Of a stretch of 64,000 bases of DNA, positions 37,156 to 47,737 are shown in pieces. Location of the stretch: the NCBI RefSeq assembly GCF_018320785.1, contig NC_054881.1, positions 28,970,947 to 29,034,946 on the forward strand, in the 5' to 3' direction. The DNA is from Cheilinus undulatus. Lineage: Eukaryota; Chordata; Actinopteri; Labriformes; Labridae. Both the position numbers and the translations under genes were made by a program. Under the pieces are notes generated by a model. It was not told where the DNA came from. It saw only the letters and a program-made list of their open reading frames with translations, and ran no database searches. The first letter of the stretch is position 1; every line of letters starts with the position of its first letter.

Positions 37156-38705
37156 GGGTAAGCCTACCCATTAAGCCCAGGCACCATTTAAGCCCACTTG
37201 CGACTTTGAAGTCAATTTAAAAAAAAAAAAAGAGGGGCCTGTCTTATGCTATACATTATTTTGTCCAATCACACAATTTCTTAATTATATGTCAGTTTTT
37301 GTTTGACACAATCACATTTGTAGATATTGAAAAAGGCCCGCCTACATTTGTGCAGTCTCAAGGAGGCTCAGATAAAGTCGCCTCAAAACTTTGGTGTTTT
37401 GGGACCCCTCAGAATGAACCTCTTTTCAACCATTTTCAGCCACTGACTTGTTAAGTACATTCATATTATGTAATTTGAGAGATTATTGATTTGTTTTTTT
37501 GTGTATGAACAGGTAGTTTTTTGTAATTTCTTACTATTTAGTTTTATGTGAAAAGATGAGTCATGCTAATCAGCTAATCACTAGTCAATACATGTAGCCC
37601 TACTGATAGATACACTGCTTAATGATTAAAAATGATAAGTACACAAACTAAGTGTTTTCTGATTCATTTTACATAAATCTTACATAAAACTTTGAACAAG
37701 AATTCCTTGATAATTCAGAAAGTTTGGCAGAAGAGGAATAACATTGATGGCAAGTTTTACAGCATATTTAGGCTACAGGCATTTCTTTAAACATTTGTTT
37801 AATTTTGGTGAGAACATGTTATCTTCATTTCCCTGGTGGTCACTGTAGAACCATTTAAGCCCAGTGTGCTCCATTTAAGCCCATCTGATGTGTTTCAATA
37901 GAAAAAAATGAAATTTTGAGGTTTGATAGCTTTTCGCTGTAATCCTGTGTTGGATGTTGTTATACTAACTTCATTAACACGAGTACATCACAGATCACAC
38001 ACTGCCCAGAAGAATTGTTATGTCAGTTAATTTTGCATAATCATTTGTTTATAGTGAGAAAAATGCCAACAAAAAAGAGGAATTACAGCAACTGTCCTAA
38101 AATCATCATTGTTACAGCCAGACATTAAATCCAAGTTCAATAAGATATTGTTGATTCACTGTAATGTCATTTAATACTTTTAAAAACAAACACATTTTTT
38201 TTATTTGTCAATATTGAATCAAATTTTGTCAATATTAAATAAAATGTTCAATGAAATGTTAAATACTGAAGCCAATGAAAATTAGGTTTAGGCCTACTTA
38301 GTCATGTTTGTGGTGGTCCATTGTTACAAGCCAAACATTAAAGCCAAGTTCAAAAAATAAATTGTGTTTAACATGTATAACATGTTACTGAATTAATATA
38401 TGTTTACTACTTGAAAAATGTAATAATTTTTTAAATTTCTGTCAATAAACATGGTTGTGGGCTTATTTGGAACACACGTGGGCTTAAATGGTACTTAGGT
38501 ACCAATTAAGCCCATGCCAGACTTTTGACTTTATTCATAACATTTCTTTAATTTGTTCTCTAAAATATGCATAAGTAAATAAATATACCTTCAAATGAGG
38601 GATTAATCCTTCATTCTAACAAATGATCATGTTTATAAACCATCTTAGTATCTATGAAAAATACGTGAACTTAGATTTTGGTGGGCCTAATGGGTACACT
38701 TACCC
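37156..38705. mobile_element. 1,550-bp TA-flanked element with GGGTAAG inverted ends
   Basis: The left end starts GGGTAAGCCTACCCATTA and the inverted right end GGGTAAGTGTACCCATTA. About 21 of 24 terminal bases match, and TA flanks both ends (37154-37155, 38706-38707), as in Tc1/mariner-type movers. The motif TTTAAGCCCA or its inverse recurs at about 37190, 37857, 37873, 38460, 38483 and 38507. No transposase frame is present. The element is nested inside the CACTG transposon. Confidence 0.8.
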
Positions 38706-39599
38706 TAAATGCTTTGGGGTACAAAAGGATTTTGCTGTAACAAAGATGATGGGCGCTGAATTTTAAATCAATCATAATGAAAACGTATGACTCACACAGA
38801 AAACTGTATTGGCCCCCATATGGTGTGATCATCAGAACACTGAGAACAAGCTGGACAAAGCAGTGGCATGGCAGTATTCTGGGTATTTCTACATGACCAG
38901 ATTAATGCAGTGCTTGGTGTAAACTACATAAAATAAACATAAAATGGCTTCATGTTGCTTAAAGAAAGATTAATCTAAAGAATTTATTGAGGTATGTACA
39001 AATGCTGTGCAAGGCTTACCATTATTAATCCTTGATAACTGGCGTCTTTTTAGAAGAGTGGAATACCGGAGACAGTATAAAGTAATGGAGTCCTAGTCAC
39101 CACTAGCAGAAGAAACAGGACCTTAAAAAAGAGTAAGGAAAAATAGAAAGACAAGGTAAAGCACCAAATCATGTCAACTTAGAAGTTTTGAACACTTATG
39201 TATGCACTGATTGCAAAGTACTATCCAATTTTTGAATTCACTCAAAAGGAGGATTCAATGTCTTCTTGTCCCGTGAGCTGAATGTGTTGTCACATCCCTT
39301 GTGTTTTGTGGCAGAAGCTACAGCAGACACAAAATGCAGACATACATGTAGAGTGATCCAGCTGTTAAGCAGTTATCAGACAGGTGTTGCTGTGTTTATA
39401 TGTTCTTCTAAAATCAACACTAAGCTGTGACTGGTGCTACCCCCTCCACTTAGAGTGTGTGTTGATCCCACAGCTCTGTAAGTCATCTTGCTTGCCCTTG
39501 CGTTTTTCTGCTCACAACAGTTTTGGTTTAGAAAAAATGCTGCACATCTATTTCTTTTTGTTTTTAAATTTGAAAATTTGGATACTATCAAACCTAAAA

Positions 39600-39916
39600 A
39601 TCTGAACCAGAATCTTTATTGTCATTGTACACAAGTACAACGAAATTTTGCACAGTTCCATTCAGTGCAAGTATTATTACCTCTGCCAAGGAGGTTATGT
39701 GATCGGCAGGGTTTGTTTGTTGGCAACATAACCCAAAAGTTATGGATAGATTCTGATGAAATTTCCAGGGAATGTCAGAAATGGCAAAAGGAAGAACTGA
39801 TTTGATTTTGGGACTGATCCAGATCATTGTCTGGATCTAGGAATTTTTAAAGGACTCTTCACTATTGGGAGATAGGGCTAATGGCAGAGGTCTGCGCTCT
39901 CTGAGTGCTTTTCTAG
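39600..39916 (+). repeat. two adjoining dispersed fish repeat fragments
   Basis: The first (39600-39660) carries CTTTATTGTCATTGTACA and AGTACAACGAAATTTTG. The second (39672-39916) starts with TTACCTCTGCCAAGGAGGTT and ends with GGTCTGCGCTCTCTGAGTGC. Both layouts are common in fish genomes. They lie in the presumed intron of the candidate gene. Confidence 0.6.
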
Positions 39917-40146
39917 TTTATTATTGCAACTGCTCTGGGATACGTGCTGTTTTTCAGTCTGTTAGTTTTGGCTCTTATTGTCCTGAACCGTCTTCCTCAG
40001 GATAGCAGTTGTTACAGGTGACAATAACACAGTTATAAAAATAACTGATATTGTATCATATGATACACACGGCTGGAAGGAAATAAAACATTTTGCCAGC
40101 ATTACACTATACCATATAACTACCTCTAAAGAGGAAAAATTATTAC

Positions 40147-40224
40147 CTCTGTAGGAACTCCTGAGTGGATCCCAATGCTGGTCAATGCATAGCATGAGCT
40201 GCCTTGAAGCCTAGCAAGAGGCTC
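40147..40224 (-). CDS. candidate internal exon of the same unknown gene
   Basis: Seventy-eight bases (26 codons) are bounded on the minus strand by a strong acceptor (pyrimidine-rich, ending CCTCCCAG) and a donor GAG|GTAATA. The exon is phase 0 at both ends and fully open, encoding EPLARLQGSSCYALTSIGIH followed by SGVPTE. It sits 91 bp downstream of the next candidate exon in the same phase. The protein family is not recognised. Two neighbouring exons that agree in strand, phase and splice quality are unlikely by chance in a repeat-rich region, but no homology search could be run. Confidence 0.45.
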
Positions 40225-40315
40225 CTGGGAGGATGATAAAAGTAGAAAAGAATTACAAGCAAATCATCCATTACCATCCAAATGAGTCTTTAAAGTGTTT
40301 CTGAGATCCACTTAC

Positions 40316-40498
40316 TACAAAAAACAATACATGGGGCAGGCTTTCCACTGGTACCCCATCTGGCAAGAATGTTTCAACAAGGCAAAAGAGGTTGTCTTCT
40401 TTTTTGTCGAAACAGGAGAGAAGGGGAAACACCATACCCTTTATGTCCTCTGAGCAGCCCTCCAACTGTCCTCTCTGAATCTTGAGCTTTGTGGCATC
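40316..40498 (-). CDS. candidate internal exon of an unknown gene inside the CACTG element
   Basis: The minus strand shows an acceptor TGATTTTTGCAG, then 61 open codons, then a donor GTAAGTGG at 40315-40310. The exon is exactly 183 bp, phase 0 on both sides. The peptide starts DATKLKIQRGQLEGC and contains KGMVFPLLSCFDKKEDN and LVETFLPDGVPVESLPHV, then ends LFFV. Alternating hydrophobic and charged segments and a Pro-Asp-Gly turn look like folded protein. I cannot assign a family; it could be a transposon-encoded protein or a captured host gene. Upstream exons were not placed with confidence; a possible first exon is at 43125-43195. Confidence 0.45.
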
Positions 40499-41645
40499 CT
40501 GCAAAAATCAAGTGAGCTATTAAATCTTTAGTGCCATGACACTGACGTGCACATATCCCCATTGTGCATTTAGGAGGTGCTGGAGCCAACAGGTAGTGCC
40601 CAGGACCACCACAGTCCACCACCACACTATCCCCCTTATTCCTGGGGCCGCTACTGTAAATGTGAATATGGGCGAAACTTCCGGTGCCAAAACAGAAGTA
40701 GGCTACATTAAATACATGTATTCTAGTACAGCAACTAACTATAGACGCTAACAAAGAACGACAGTTGTTTCAATAGGAATTCTTCTGGAATTTGTAAATA
40801 TTTATATTTTTGTTATCACATGTTCACATTGTTTGTATTATAAGCTGTAGATAAGTAAATAAGGTGGATACCACATTATTCCTGGGGGTCTACTGTAGCT
40901 ATGAATGGAAGTGGAACTTCCAGTACAGTAACAATAATAGCAAAAACATGATTTTTCCAAAGGCTTACTAAAGTGATTTAGTGTCAACAGTGGTTGTTCT
41001 GAAATAAATAAATATTTGCTGTAATAAATACTGCTTCATTTTTGTTAAATCAATGAGCTGAAATGTTTTAATCATATTTTCTGTAATGCTCAGTACCTGT
41101 TGCTATGTTCATGGTACTAATACTATGACAAAGTTAAATATGTCTCTCACAACATGCTGTCCACTGTCTAAGTGCATCGGGGATGTGATTCTTTTAGTAT
41201 TAATTTATCATTAATTCTTAATACAAAACTTGACATTTACCAAACTGAAGAGCTGGCAACTTGAGTCATGGATAATTTTATAAATATAATTCCCATATTT
41301 AAGAGGGATTAGTTTGTAAAATGAGAATTTCAGCAACTCCACAAACTAGAAATGTATCTTTTTATACCGATATAAAGCTACTAAAGTTAGCTAAATATGC
41401 CCTTGTAGGTTATCTAAAGTAATGTCATCAATTTGAACTCTCCAGTAGAGGCTAGAGAAATAATAATAATATTATCCCGTCTGAGGTGAAGCAGTCTAAC
41501 TTTATGTAGTTTGGTATTAAAATTGCTTTAATAGTCACGTTTAGCATCTCGTTTCTATGCAAAGTCCCATTTAGATAGAACGGAGCGGAAGTTGCGCCCA
41601 TATTCATGGAGGGGTAGGAATAAGCTGGAAAGCCTACTTCAGGGG

Positions 41646-42685
41646 ACTCTGAACACAGATATGAATATGACTCTGAACACAGATATGAATGTGACTCTGA
41701 ACACAGATATGAATGTGACTCTGAACACAGATATGAATATGACTCTGAACACAGATATGAATATGACTCTGAACACAGATATGAATATGACTCTGAACAC
41801 AGATATGAATATGACTCTGAACACAGATATGAATATGACTCTGAACACAGATATGAATGTGACTCTGAACACAGATATGAATGTGACTCTGGACACAGAT
41901 ATGAATGTGACTCTGGACACAGATATGAATGTGACTCTGAACACAGATATGAATGTGACTCTGAACACAGATATGAATATGACTCTGAACACAGATATGA
42001 ATATGACTCTGAACACAGATATGAATGTGACTCTGAACACAGATATGAATGTGACTCTGAACACAGATATGAATATGACTCTGAACACAGATATGAATAT
42101 GACTCTGAACACAGATATGAATGTGACTCTGAACACAGATATGAATGTGACTCTGAACACAGATATGAATGTGACTCTGAACTCAGATATGAATGTGACT
42201 CTGAACACAGATATGAATGTGACTCTGAACACAGATATGAATGTGACTCTGGACACAGATATGAATGTGACTCTGAACTCAGATATGAATGTGACTCTGA
42301 ACACAGATATGAATATGACTCTGAACACAGATATGAATGTGACTCTGAACACAGATATGAATGTGACTCTGGACACAGATATGAATGTGACTCTGAACAC
42401 AGATATGAATGTGACTCTGAACACAGATATGAATGTGACTCTGAACACAGATATGAATGTGACTCTGGACACAGATATGAATGTGACTCTGGACACAGAT
42501 ATGAATGTGACTCTGGACACAGATATGAATGTGACTCTGGACACAGATATGAATGTGACTCTGAACACAGATATGAATGTGACTCTGAACACAGATATGA
42601 ATGTGACTCTGAACACAGATATGAATATGACTCTGAACACAGATATGAATGTGACTCTGAACACAGATATGAATGTGACTCTGAA
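41646..42685. repeat. 24-bp minisatellite, about 43 units
   Basis: The unit is exactly 24 bp (first unit 41646-41669). It reads TLNTDMN(V/M) per unit on the plus strand and SHSYLCSE on the minus strand. Because 24 is a multiple of three and the unit has few stops, five of the six frames are open for over 300 codons. None is evidence of a gene. Variant units (Asn/Asp, Thr/Ser and Val/Met versions) occur in blocks, showing expansion by local duplication. The array interrupts a dispersed repeat whose intact copy is at 18735-18990. Confidence 0.95.
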
Positions 42686-42960
42686 GAGGAAAGATCCTTC
42701 ACCTTAGGTCGCTCTGAAGCATCAGTGCTGCGGCGGGACTGTCACTTTTTGGCTAGGGGACATCACGGTCCTCACGGTCACTCCCACCTCAGCTGGAAAA
42801 CTCCGTCCTTTTTCTTTCCCTCTTCCCAGTGTTCCCAGTATCCAACCGCCCATTTTTTGTGCATTTTTCAAAAGTCTGAAGTGGGCGGAGTTAGCTCTGA
42901 GCTTGGGGTTCACTTATGGTCCCCAACACAGCAAGTGTTAAACGTTCTCCACGCTAAAAT
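42686..42960 (-). repeat. dispersed repeat, copy interrupted by the minisatellite
   Basis: This segment is the reverse complement of about 18735-18960. The remaining piece of the repeat (AGTCCCCTGAAGTAGGC, inverted) lies at the other edge of the minisatellite, near 41629-41645. Confidence 0.65.
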
Positions 42961-43124
42961 GACAGCAAACAATACAAATCAAACAGCAATGTTGGCTGGT
43001 CTAGAATTGAAACAAAATGCCTCCTGACCCATTTAACTTCTACCTATAAACACGTGGTGTTACTAAATGAAAAGAACTCAAGAAATATTTGACACTACGA
43101 CAAAAGAAGCTCTACATACCTTAC

Positions 43125-43195
43125 CAATAGCTCGTAGGCTGATGCTCCGGGTGACGTCGACTTAATACACGCCAATGTCCTGCTTTGTATTCCAT
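43125..43195 (-). CDS. possible first coding exon, weak
   Basis: In the CpG-rich stretch the minus strand has an ATG with A at -3 and G at +4 (43195-43193). It opens 23 codons (MEYKAGHWRVLSRR, then HPEHQPTSY) before a donor-like GTAAGG at 43124-43119. The exon ends in phase 2, which does not fit the phase-0 exon at 40498 unless another exon lies between. It is kept as a possibility because promoter-like composition, start context and donor coincide. Confidence 0.2.
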
Positions 43196-43475
43196 CTTCG
43201 TTTGCAGCTCGTTCTACGAGCAGACAGCAACTTTATGTAATATTTTCGCGCACAGGAGACCACAGAAGACACGAAAACGCTGTAGTTTACCAGGCAGCCG
43301 TTGGCGGTTTGATTTTCCAACGAACCACACACGCATGCGTATAAGGTCCTTCTTTCCCCGCGCCTGCGCGAAACCGTATTCGCGCATGGCAATTGACTGC
43401 AACCACAGTGCGCAAACGCATCTCGAGAAAGCAGCACTGTTAGTGTACATGGAGGGAGGTGACTGAAAACTGTTC
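43140..43475 (-). promoter_or_regulatory. CpG-rich promoter-like stretch inside the CACTG element
   Basis: CpG dinucleotides cluster here far above the surroundings. GCGCCTGCGCG (near 43371) and ACGCATGCGT resemble NRF-1 sites, and GTGACGTCGAC near 43151 is CRE-like. The stretch lies upstream, on the minus strand, of the exon candidates at 40498 and below, so it could be their promoter. Direction is not proven by sequence. Confidence 0.4.
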
Positions 43476-43599
43476 ACTCTGGAGCTCGTTTCCAAATTGT
43501 TCCATTTTTAAACACCCAGATCGCTGTTCTAGTACAGACAGAATAGAAATCGTTTCTGTGTAGACAGGGTTGAATGGCGACGGGAAACAGTTTTTCAAA

Positions 43600-44514
43600 A
43601 TTATTTTTATATATTTATTTTTTATATTGATACAACTTTATTGAACAGATTCCAATAGTTAATACAGCATTGGCACATGAAACAAAACGTATTTACTAGA
43701 CATAAATAACCCCACATACAGGTAAAGAGAAGTTTAGATTAAATTACATAAGGTATGAGAAGTACATTAAAATTTCAGAAACTAAACCATGGTTTCATAT
43801 TGTTTTTTTTTTTAAAGAATAGAATAGAAATCAATTTGATAGACTATATGTACAGTTCCCATTCATTTTTAAAACTGATTATGGAGGGTTTCTTGTCATT
43901 CTATTTGCATTCATGTTTAAGTTGTTTAACCAGTAAAAATAACTATTGTATTTATATAATGTATATACTATATATTCAACTGTATTATATACATATTATA
44001 TATACAGTATGTATCTCTCTGTCTCTCTCTTAATATATATATATGTAATAGTTCTTTCCAATTACCTTGTTATATTTCCTATCGGTAATATGTGTCATCC
44101 AATTTCAGTTCTGAAAGATTGACTGAAACATTAAAGTACATCAATGTATTTTGTGTTAGATGCATTAAAGGAAGTGGAATGGCTTTACAAATGCAATGGC
44201 ATTCTTTGTGAGAGCAATTAACATCATTCTTTTCCAATAAATCAGTTAAACTAAAATAATTGACCACTTTCATCCATCAAATTAAGAACAAACAAAATGA
44301 TTTTTGGTACCATTCTTGGTTTCAATAAGGTTTTCATATTAACTGTAACTGTCCGTTTATTTCACAAGGCAGCATCATGTGGTGTAGCACTGAGAAACAA
44401 ATGTGGACATAACAACAAATTGGTGCTTGTTCACAGGTTTTGCAGGTTGACAGGTTTTTACTGTATTTTCTACAGAACTTTCCTGATCATGCAGTATTTT
44501 TAACCTCTTGTCCC
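43600..44514. other. AT-rich interior of the CACTG element
   Basis: Mostly A/T with an (AT)n-type stretch at 43950-44046 and a TCTCTGTCTCTCTC patch near 44013. No coding region was recognised. Confidence 0.55.
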
Positions 44515-44871
44515 TGCTAAAATTACGGTATGTGATTGCAATTTTTTTCACAGATTTTTACTGTGAATTTAAATGTACATGAGAGAAAAGTCTGTAATTT
44601 TAACAAAATACTACTGTAATTTTTAGAGTAATTGCCCGTCTTGAAGATTACAGTATTTTTCCTTTATTTTCACAATCTTCTTTCGTTTAAACGGTACAAT
44701 TTTGTAATTATTACGTACTTTAATTGTAAAAATTTATGTTTCATACCGTTGCTTGATTTACAGCAATTCTGTGTATTTTATACAGTAATATATGTTTATT
44801 TGTTTTACGGTCTTTTACTGTTGCTATTTGACAGTCTTTTGCCGTATTTTCTACGGACATTTTTTACAGTG
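44515..44871. repeat. right subterminal repeat region of the CACTG element
   Basis: Repeated TTTTACTGT, TTTTACGGT, TACAGTATTTT and TTTCTACGGAC motifs mirror the left subterminal array in inverted orientation. The longer GGCAGCTGTGGTTACC unit of the left side is absent here. Confidence 0.7.
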
Positions 44872-46085
44872 TACTGTTTATCTCTCTACAATGACTTCCA
44901 GATTCAGATTCAAAACTCTGACTAAAACTGCTTCTGTTTACCTAAAGTCCCTCATCCAGGTCTACTCTCCTTCTCTCCCACTACGCACGGCCAGCGAAAG
45001 GTTACCTGGTACCTCCAGTACATCAAGGCCCGAAGTAACTAGCCAGACTCATCTCCTCTGTTGTCCCTCAATGGCAGGAATGAATTACCCAACTCCATTA
45101 GATCTGCAGAGTACCTGACTACTTTCAAGAGAAAGCTAAACTCCACTCTTTACAGAACACTATGCACTTAATAAGACCCTTCGTGGCTGTTGTCCCCAGA
45201 GGTAGAATTAGTCTTCCAACCACAGTTGGCTTGCACTGTCCCACTCTACTTTGGGGTTTTTGTGCCCTCTAAGTGACCCAGCACTAGGTGCTTTGGTAAT
45301 TATTTGTTGGGAACGACAATTTAATTGATGGTGATGATGAGAGGTCTCATCTTCATGATTCGTTGTTTCATTGCTGTCCATTTTAAAGGAGACATATTTT
45401 ACCCCTTTAAGACAAGTTTATATCGGTCTCAGATGTCCAAAAAACATGCCTGTGAAGTTTGTTGCTGAAAAACACCTCCAAATTGGGGTTTTGTATGTCT
45501 AAAAAACAACCCTCTGTTTCAGCCCTGCTCAGCACAAGCAATTTCTGTGTCTGTGGCCTTAAATGTTACTGAGCTGTCTGACTCCGCCCCTCAATGAAAT
45601 GGATGTGACTCTCCTGATTCTCCTTTCAGCTTGCAGCTGAGAGGAAGATCAGGAGAGGAGGGCTGGACTTTTTTCCAAGCAGGGAGTGCCAACCGAACCT
45701 GGGGGCGGTGCTAACTCCCCACATGACATGAGAGGAAGATCTTGTTTTAACACAAATTTTCTACATGGTGGAGAAAAAGAGGGGGGAGGGAATGGCTTTT
45801 TCTGGTACTTGAGGGGATTGTGGACAGGCCAGGGACACATATTTTTGTTAGAAAAGCCTGAAAAGTGATTTTTGCATAATGTGTCCCCTTTAAAAAAATG
45901 AAAGCTTCTATACACCATGTGCATTGCCTCTAACACTGCATAGCAGCACCTGCATCCAGTTGGACTCGGAGCACTTTTGGCACCTACTGTTTCCTTCTGT
46001 TTAGATCTTTACTTGTGTTGTACTTACTGTCAGATGTACATTGCTTTGTACAAAAGTGTCTGCTAAATGACATTGTAACATTGTA
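44872..46085 (+). mobile_element. L2-like LINE remnant, right part and 3' tail
   Basis: Directly after the CACTG element the plus strand resumes LINE coding: SRFRFKTLTKTASVYLKSLI near 44900-44960, then QVYSPSLPLRTASERL. It continues through decayed C-terminal coding to a 3' tail with TTTGTACAAAAGTGTCTGCTAAATG (46049-46073), the typical end of fish L2-type LINEs and their SINE partners. A separate MITE (45387-45889) interrupts it. The copy is dead. Confidence 0.8.
45387..45889. mobile_element. 503-bp MITE flanked by TTAA
   Basis: The left end AGGAGACATATT and the inverted right end AGGGGACACATTATGC are near mirror images. Both are bordered by TTAA (45383-45386 and 45890-45893), the target of piggyBac-type and Kolobok-type elements. 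It has no transposase. It is nested in the L2-like LINE, and its ends and layout match a common teleost MITE. Confidence 0.75.
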
Positions 46086-47737
46086 ACTGAAATTCTGCTT
46101 ACTCCATCTGCACAGCAATCTGCATGTGAGGAACACTTTTAAGCAAAATGCTCTCTCTAGTCAATCTCTGCAATTTCACTAGACTTCAGATATATTTTTG
46201 GTGCCAGAGGCGCCAAACTGTGTCAATTCATGCAGAGCAGATCAATTCAATCTTCCCACAGACATAAAAGCTACACACACATAAAAGTGATCTTGCCGAT
46301 CTTGCATGATTGAACTTGACTTCAGAAGAAAAGCAGACATAGATAACAATCAAAATCCCCAGCTAGCTGTGTTGTAGTTGCGGCAAAAATCAGAAAAAGG
46401 AAAAGAATGTGGGTGAAATCCTGGCTGAAGTGAAAGAAGAGTTATGCTTTTGTTTGTGAGCTCTCAAAGTACATAACATCCAGTTGGTGACACCACCTAG
46501 TCTGCTCACTCTAATTGGTTGTCCTGGATTTGCCAGTTCAAGAATAATAAATATCAATCAATATCAAACACCTTTGATATTTACGAGTCCAGGGAGGCGC
46601 CGATGCAGCAGGGAGCAATAAAATAACACCAAAGGGCTCTTAGTCCATGTTGTGATTGTACAGTCTGTTATCTACAAAGAAGAGACTGTTTTGTTTTACA
46701 GTGACATATTGGATCAATACATCAAGCATGCTAAAGTATGTCAAGGTAAAGACATATTTTCAAGGGAATACCATTTACAACCCAGGCATATCAAGCAGCT
46801 CGCTATGAAAGAACTATCAAAGAAAAGGTCAGTGATAAATGTTGATTCAGGCACAGCTTAAACTAGCATCTGTTATGACATCATACAGCTATGGCTTCAG
46901 TCAGAGTGAGAGAGGAGTTTGTGTGGAAATAAATCACTTGCTTTCAGAAGGTTTGACCTCTCCAGGCAAGTTCAGTAAAGAAAAGAAACAAAACCCTAAT
47001 TTTATTTTTCCTATTTACTTTGGCCAGTCATGAGACCACGATGAGATACATAGAATAACAAAGAATATTTAAAATTTCATACGTACACTTTTATAACCAA
47101 AAATCTAACAACACATGAACGGTTGGGTCTTCAGGACAAGAGAAGCTATCATTCAGAAATTGAACAAACTTAATGTGAGAAATGCAACACATTTATACGA
47201 ACCCCATTAAGCAGTACAATACCACGCTGGAGCCAAAAGAGATCCAACACCAGGCAATCTAAGTGTAATTTCTAAAGCTATTAAATGAGTTACTGGATTG
47301 AAGCCATAGTCTGGACGCCTTTTTCACTATGTCTTCTACAGCCAGGTATACCACTGTTGGGAAAGTGGCGACACTCCTTGAAGGCCCCCATGCTTTTCAT
47401 TTAAAAAAAGACCAGCCATGGAATTGCAGACACATTTAAAACTTTATAAAACAGCTGCTACAGTACATATGAACATTAAAATTTATGCCCAGCACACAAA
47501 AAACATGGGCCAATTTGACTTTTAAAAAGGCGCCATCTGGAAAATGTTATCTAAAATGAAAAGAATTACACCAAATTTTTGAAGCACCATCATATTCATC
47601 AATGAAATGAAATAAAACAAACAGTATTTTCTTTGGAAACCAGTGTGACCAGTAAGGAGAAGGTTTTTTCCCCCTTTTAAAATAAGACAAAGAACCGCCA
47701 TCCTTTTGCAGGCCTAAAGGCTGGACAGCAGTGCTTT
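46086..47737. other. intergenic with one exon-like stretch
   Basis: At 46682-46745 the plus strand has an acceptor TGTTTTGTTTTACAG, a short open stretch (DILDQYIKHAKVCQ) and a donor AAG|GTAAAG, and the frame stays open on either side for 69 codons. No family was recognised and no partner exon was found, so no gene is called. Confidence 0.4.

Larger units (their letters stand above)
34752..44871. mobile_element. 10.1-kb CACTA-like transposon with CACTG ends
   Basis: The left end starts CACTGTAAAAAAAATTCCGT and the right end, inverted, starts CACTGTAAAAAATGTCCGT. A TA is duplicated at both edges (34750-34751 and 44872-44873). The flanks are two halves of one LINE that rejoin in frame over a single TA, which proves one insertion event. 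CACTG termini, a 2-bp duplication and dense subterminal repeats are the marks of EnSpm/CACTA elements. No transposase was recognised inside. The interior holds nested repeats, a minisatellite, a CpG-rich stretch and three minus-strand exon candidates of unknown identity. The superfamily assignment is inference; the boundaries are well supported. Confidence 0.8.

Noticed and set aside
39020-39102. Additional exon of the candidate gene
   Set aside because: With the stronger acceptor all three frames contain stops. With the weaker acceptor (exon 39020-39092) it is open but breaks the shared phase 0 of the other exons.
40969-40998. Thirty-base minus-strand exon with strong acceptor and donor
   Set aside because: It has a stop in the phase required by the neighbouring candidate exons.
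41452-42707. Long open frames (over 340 codons) on both strands encoding 8-residue repeats
   Set aside because: They are produced by a 24-bp minisatellite whose length is a multiple of three; five of six frames are open, so openness carries no coding evidence.
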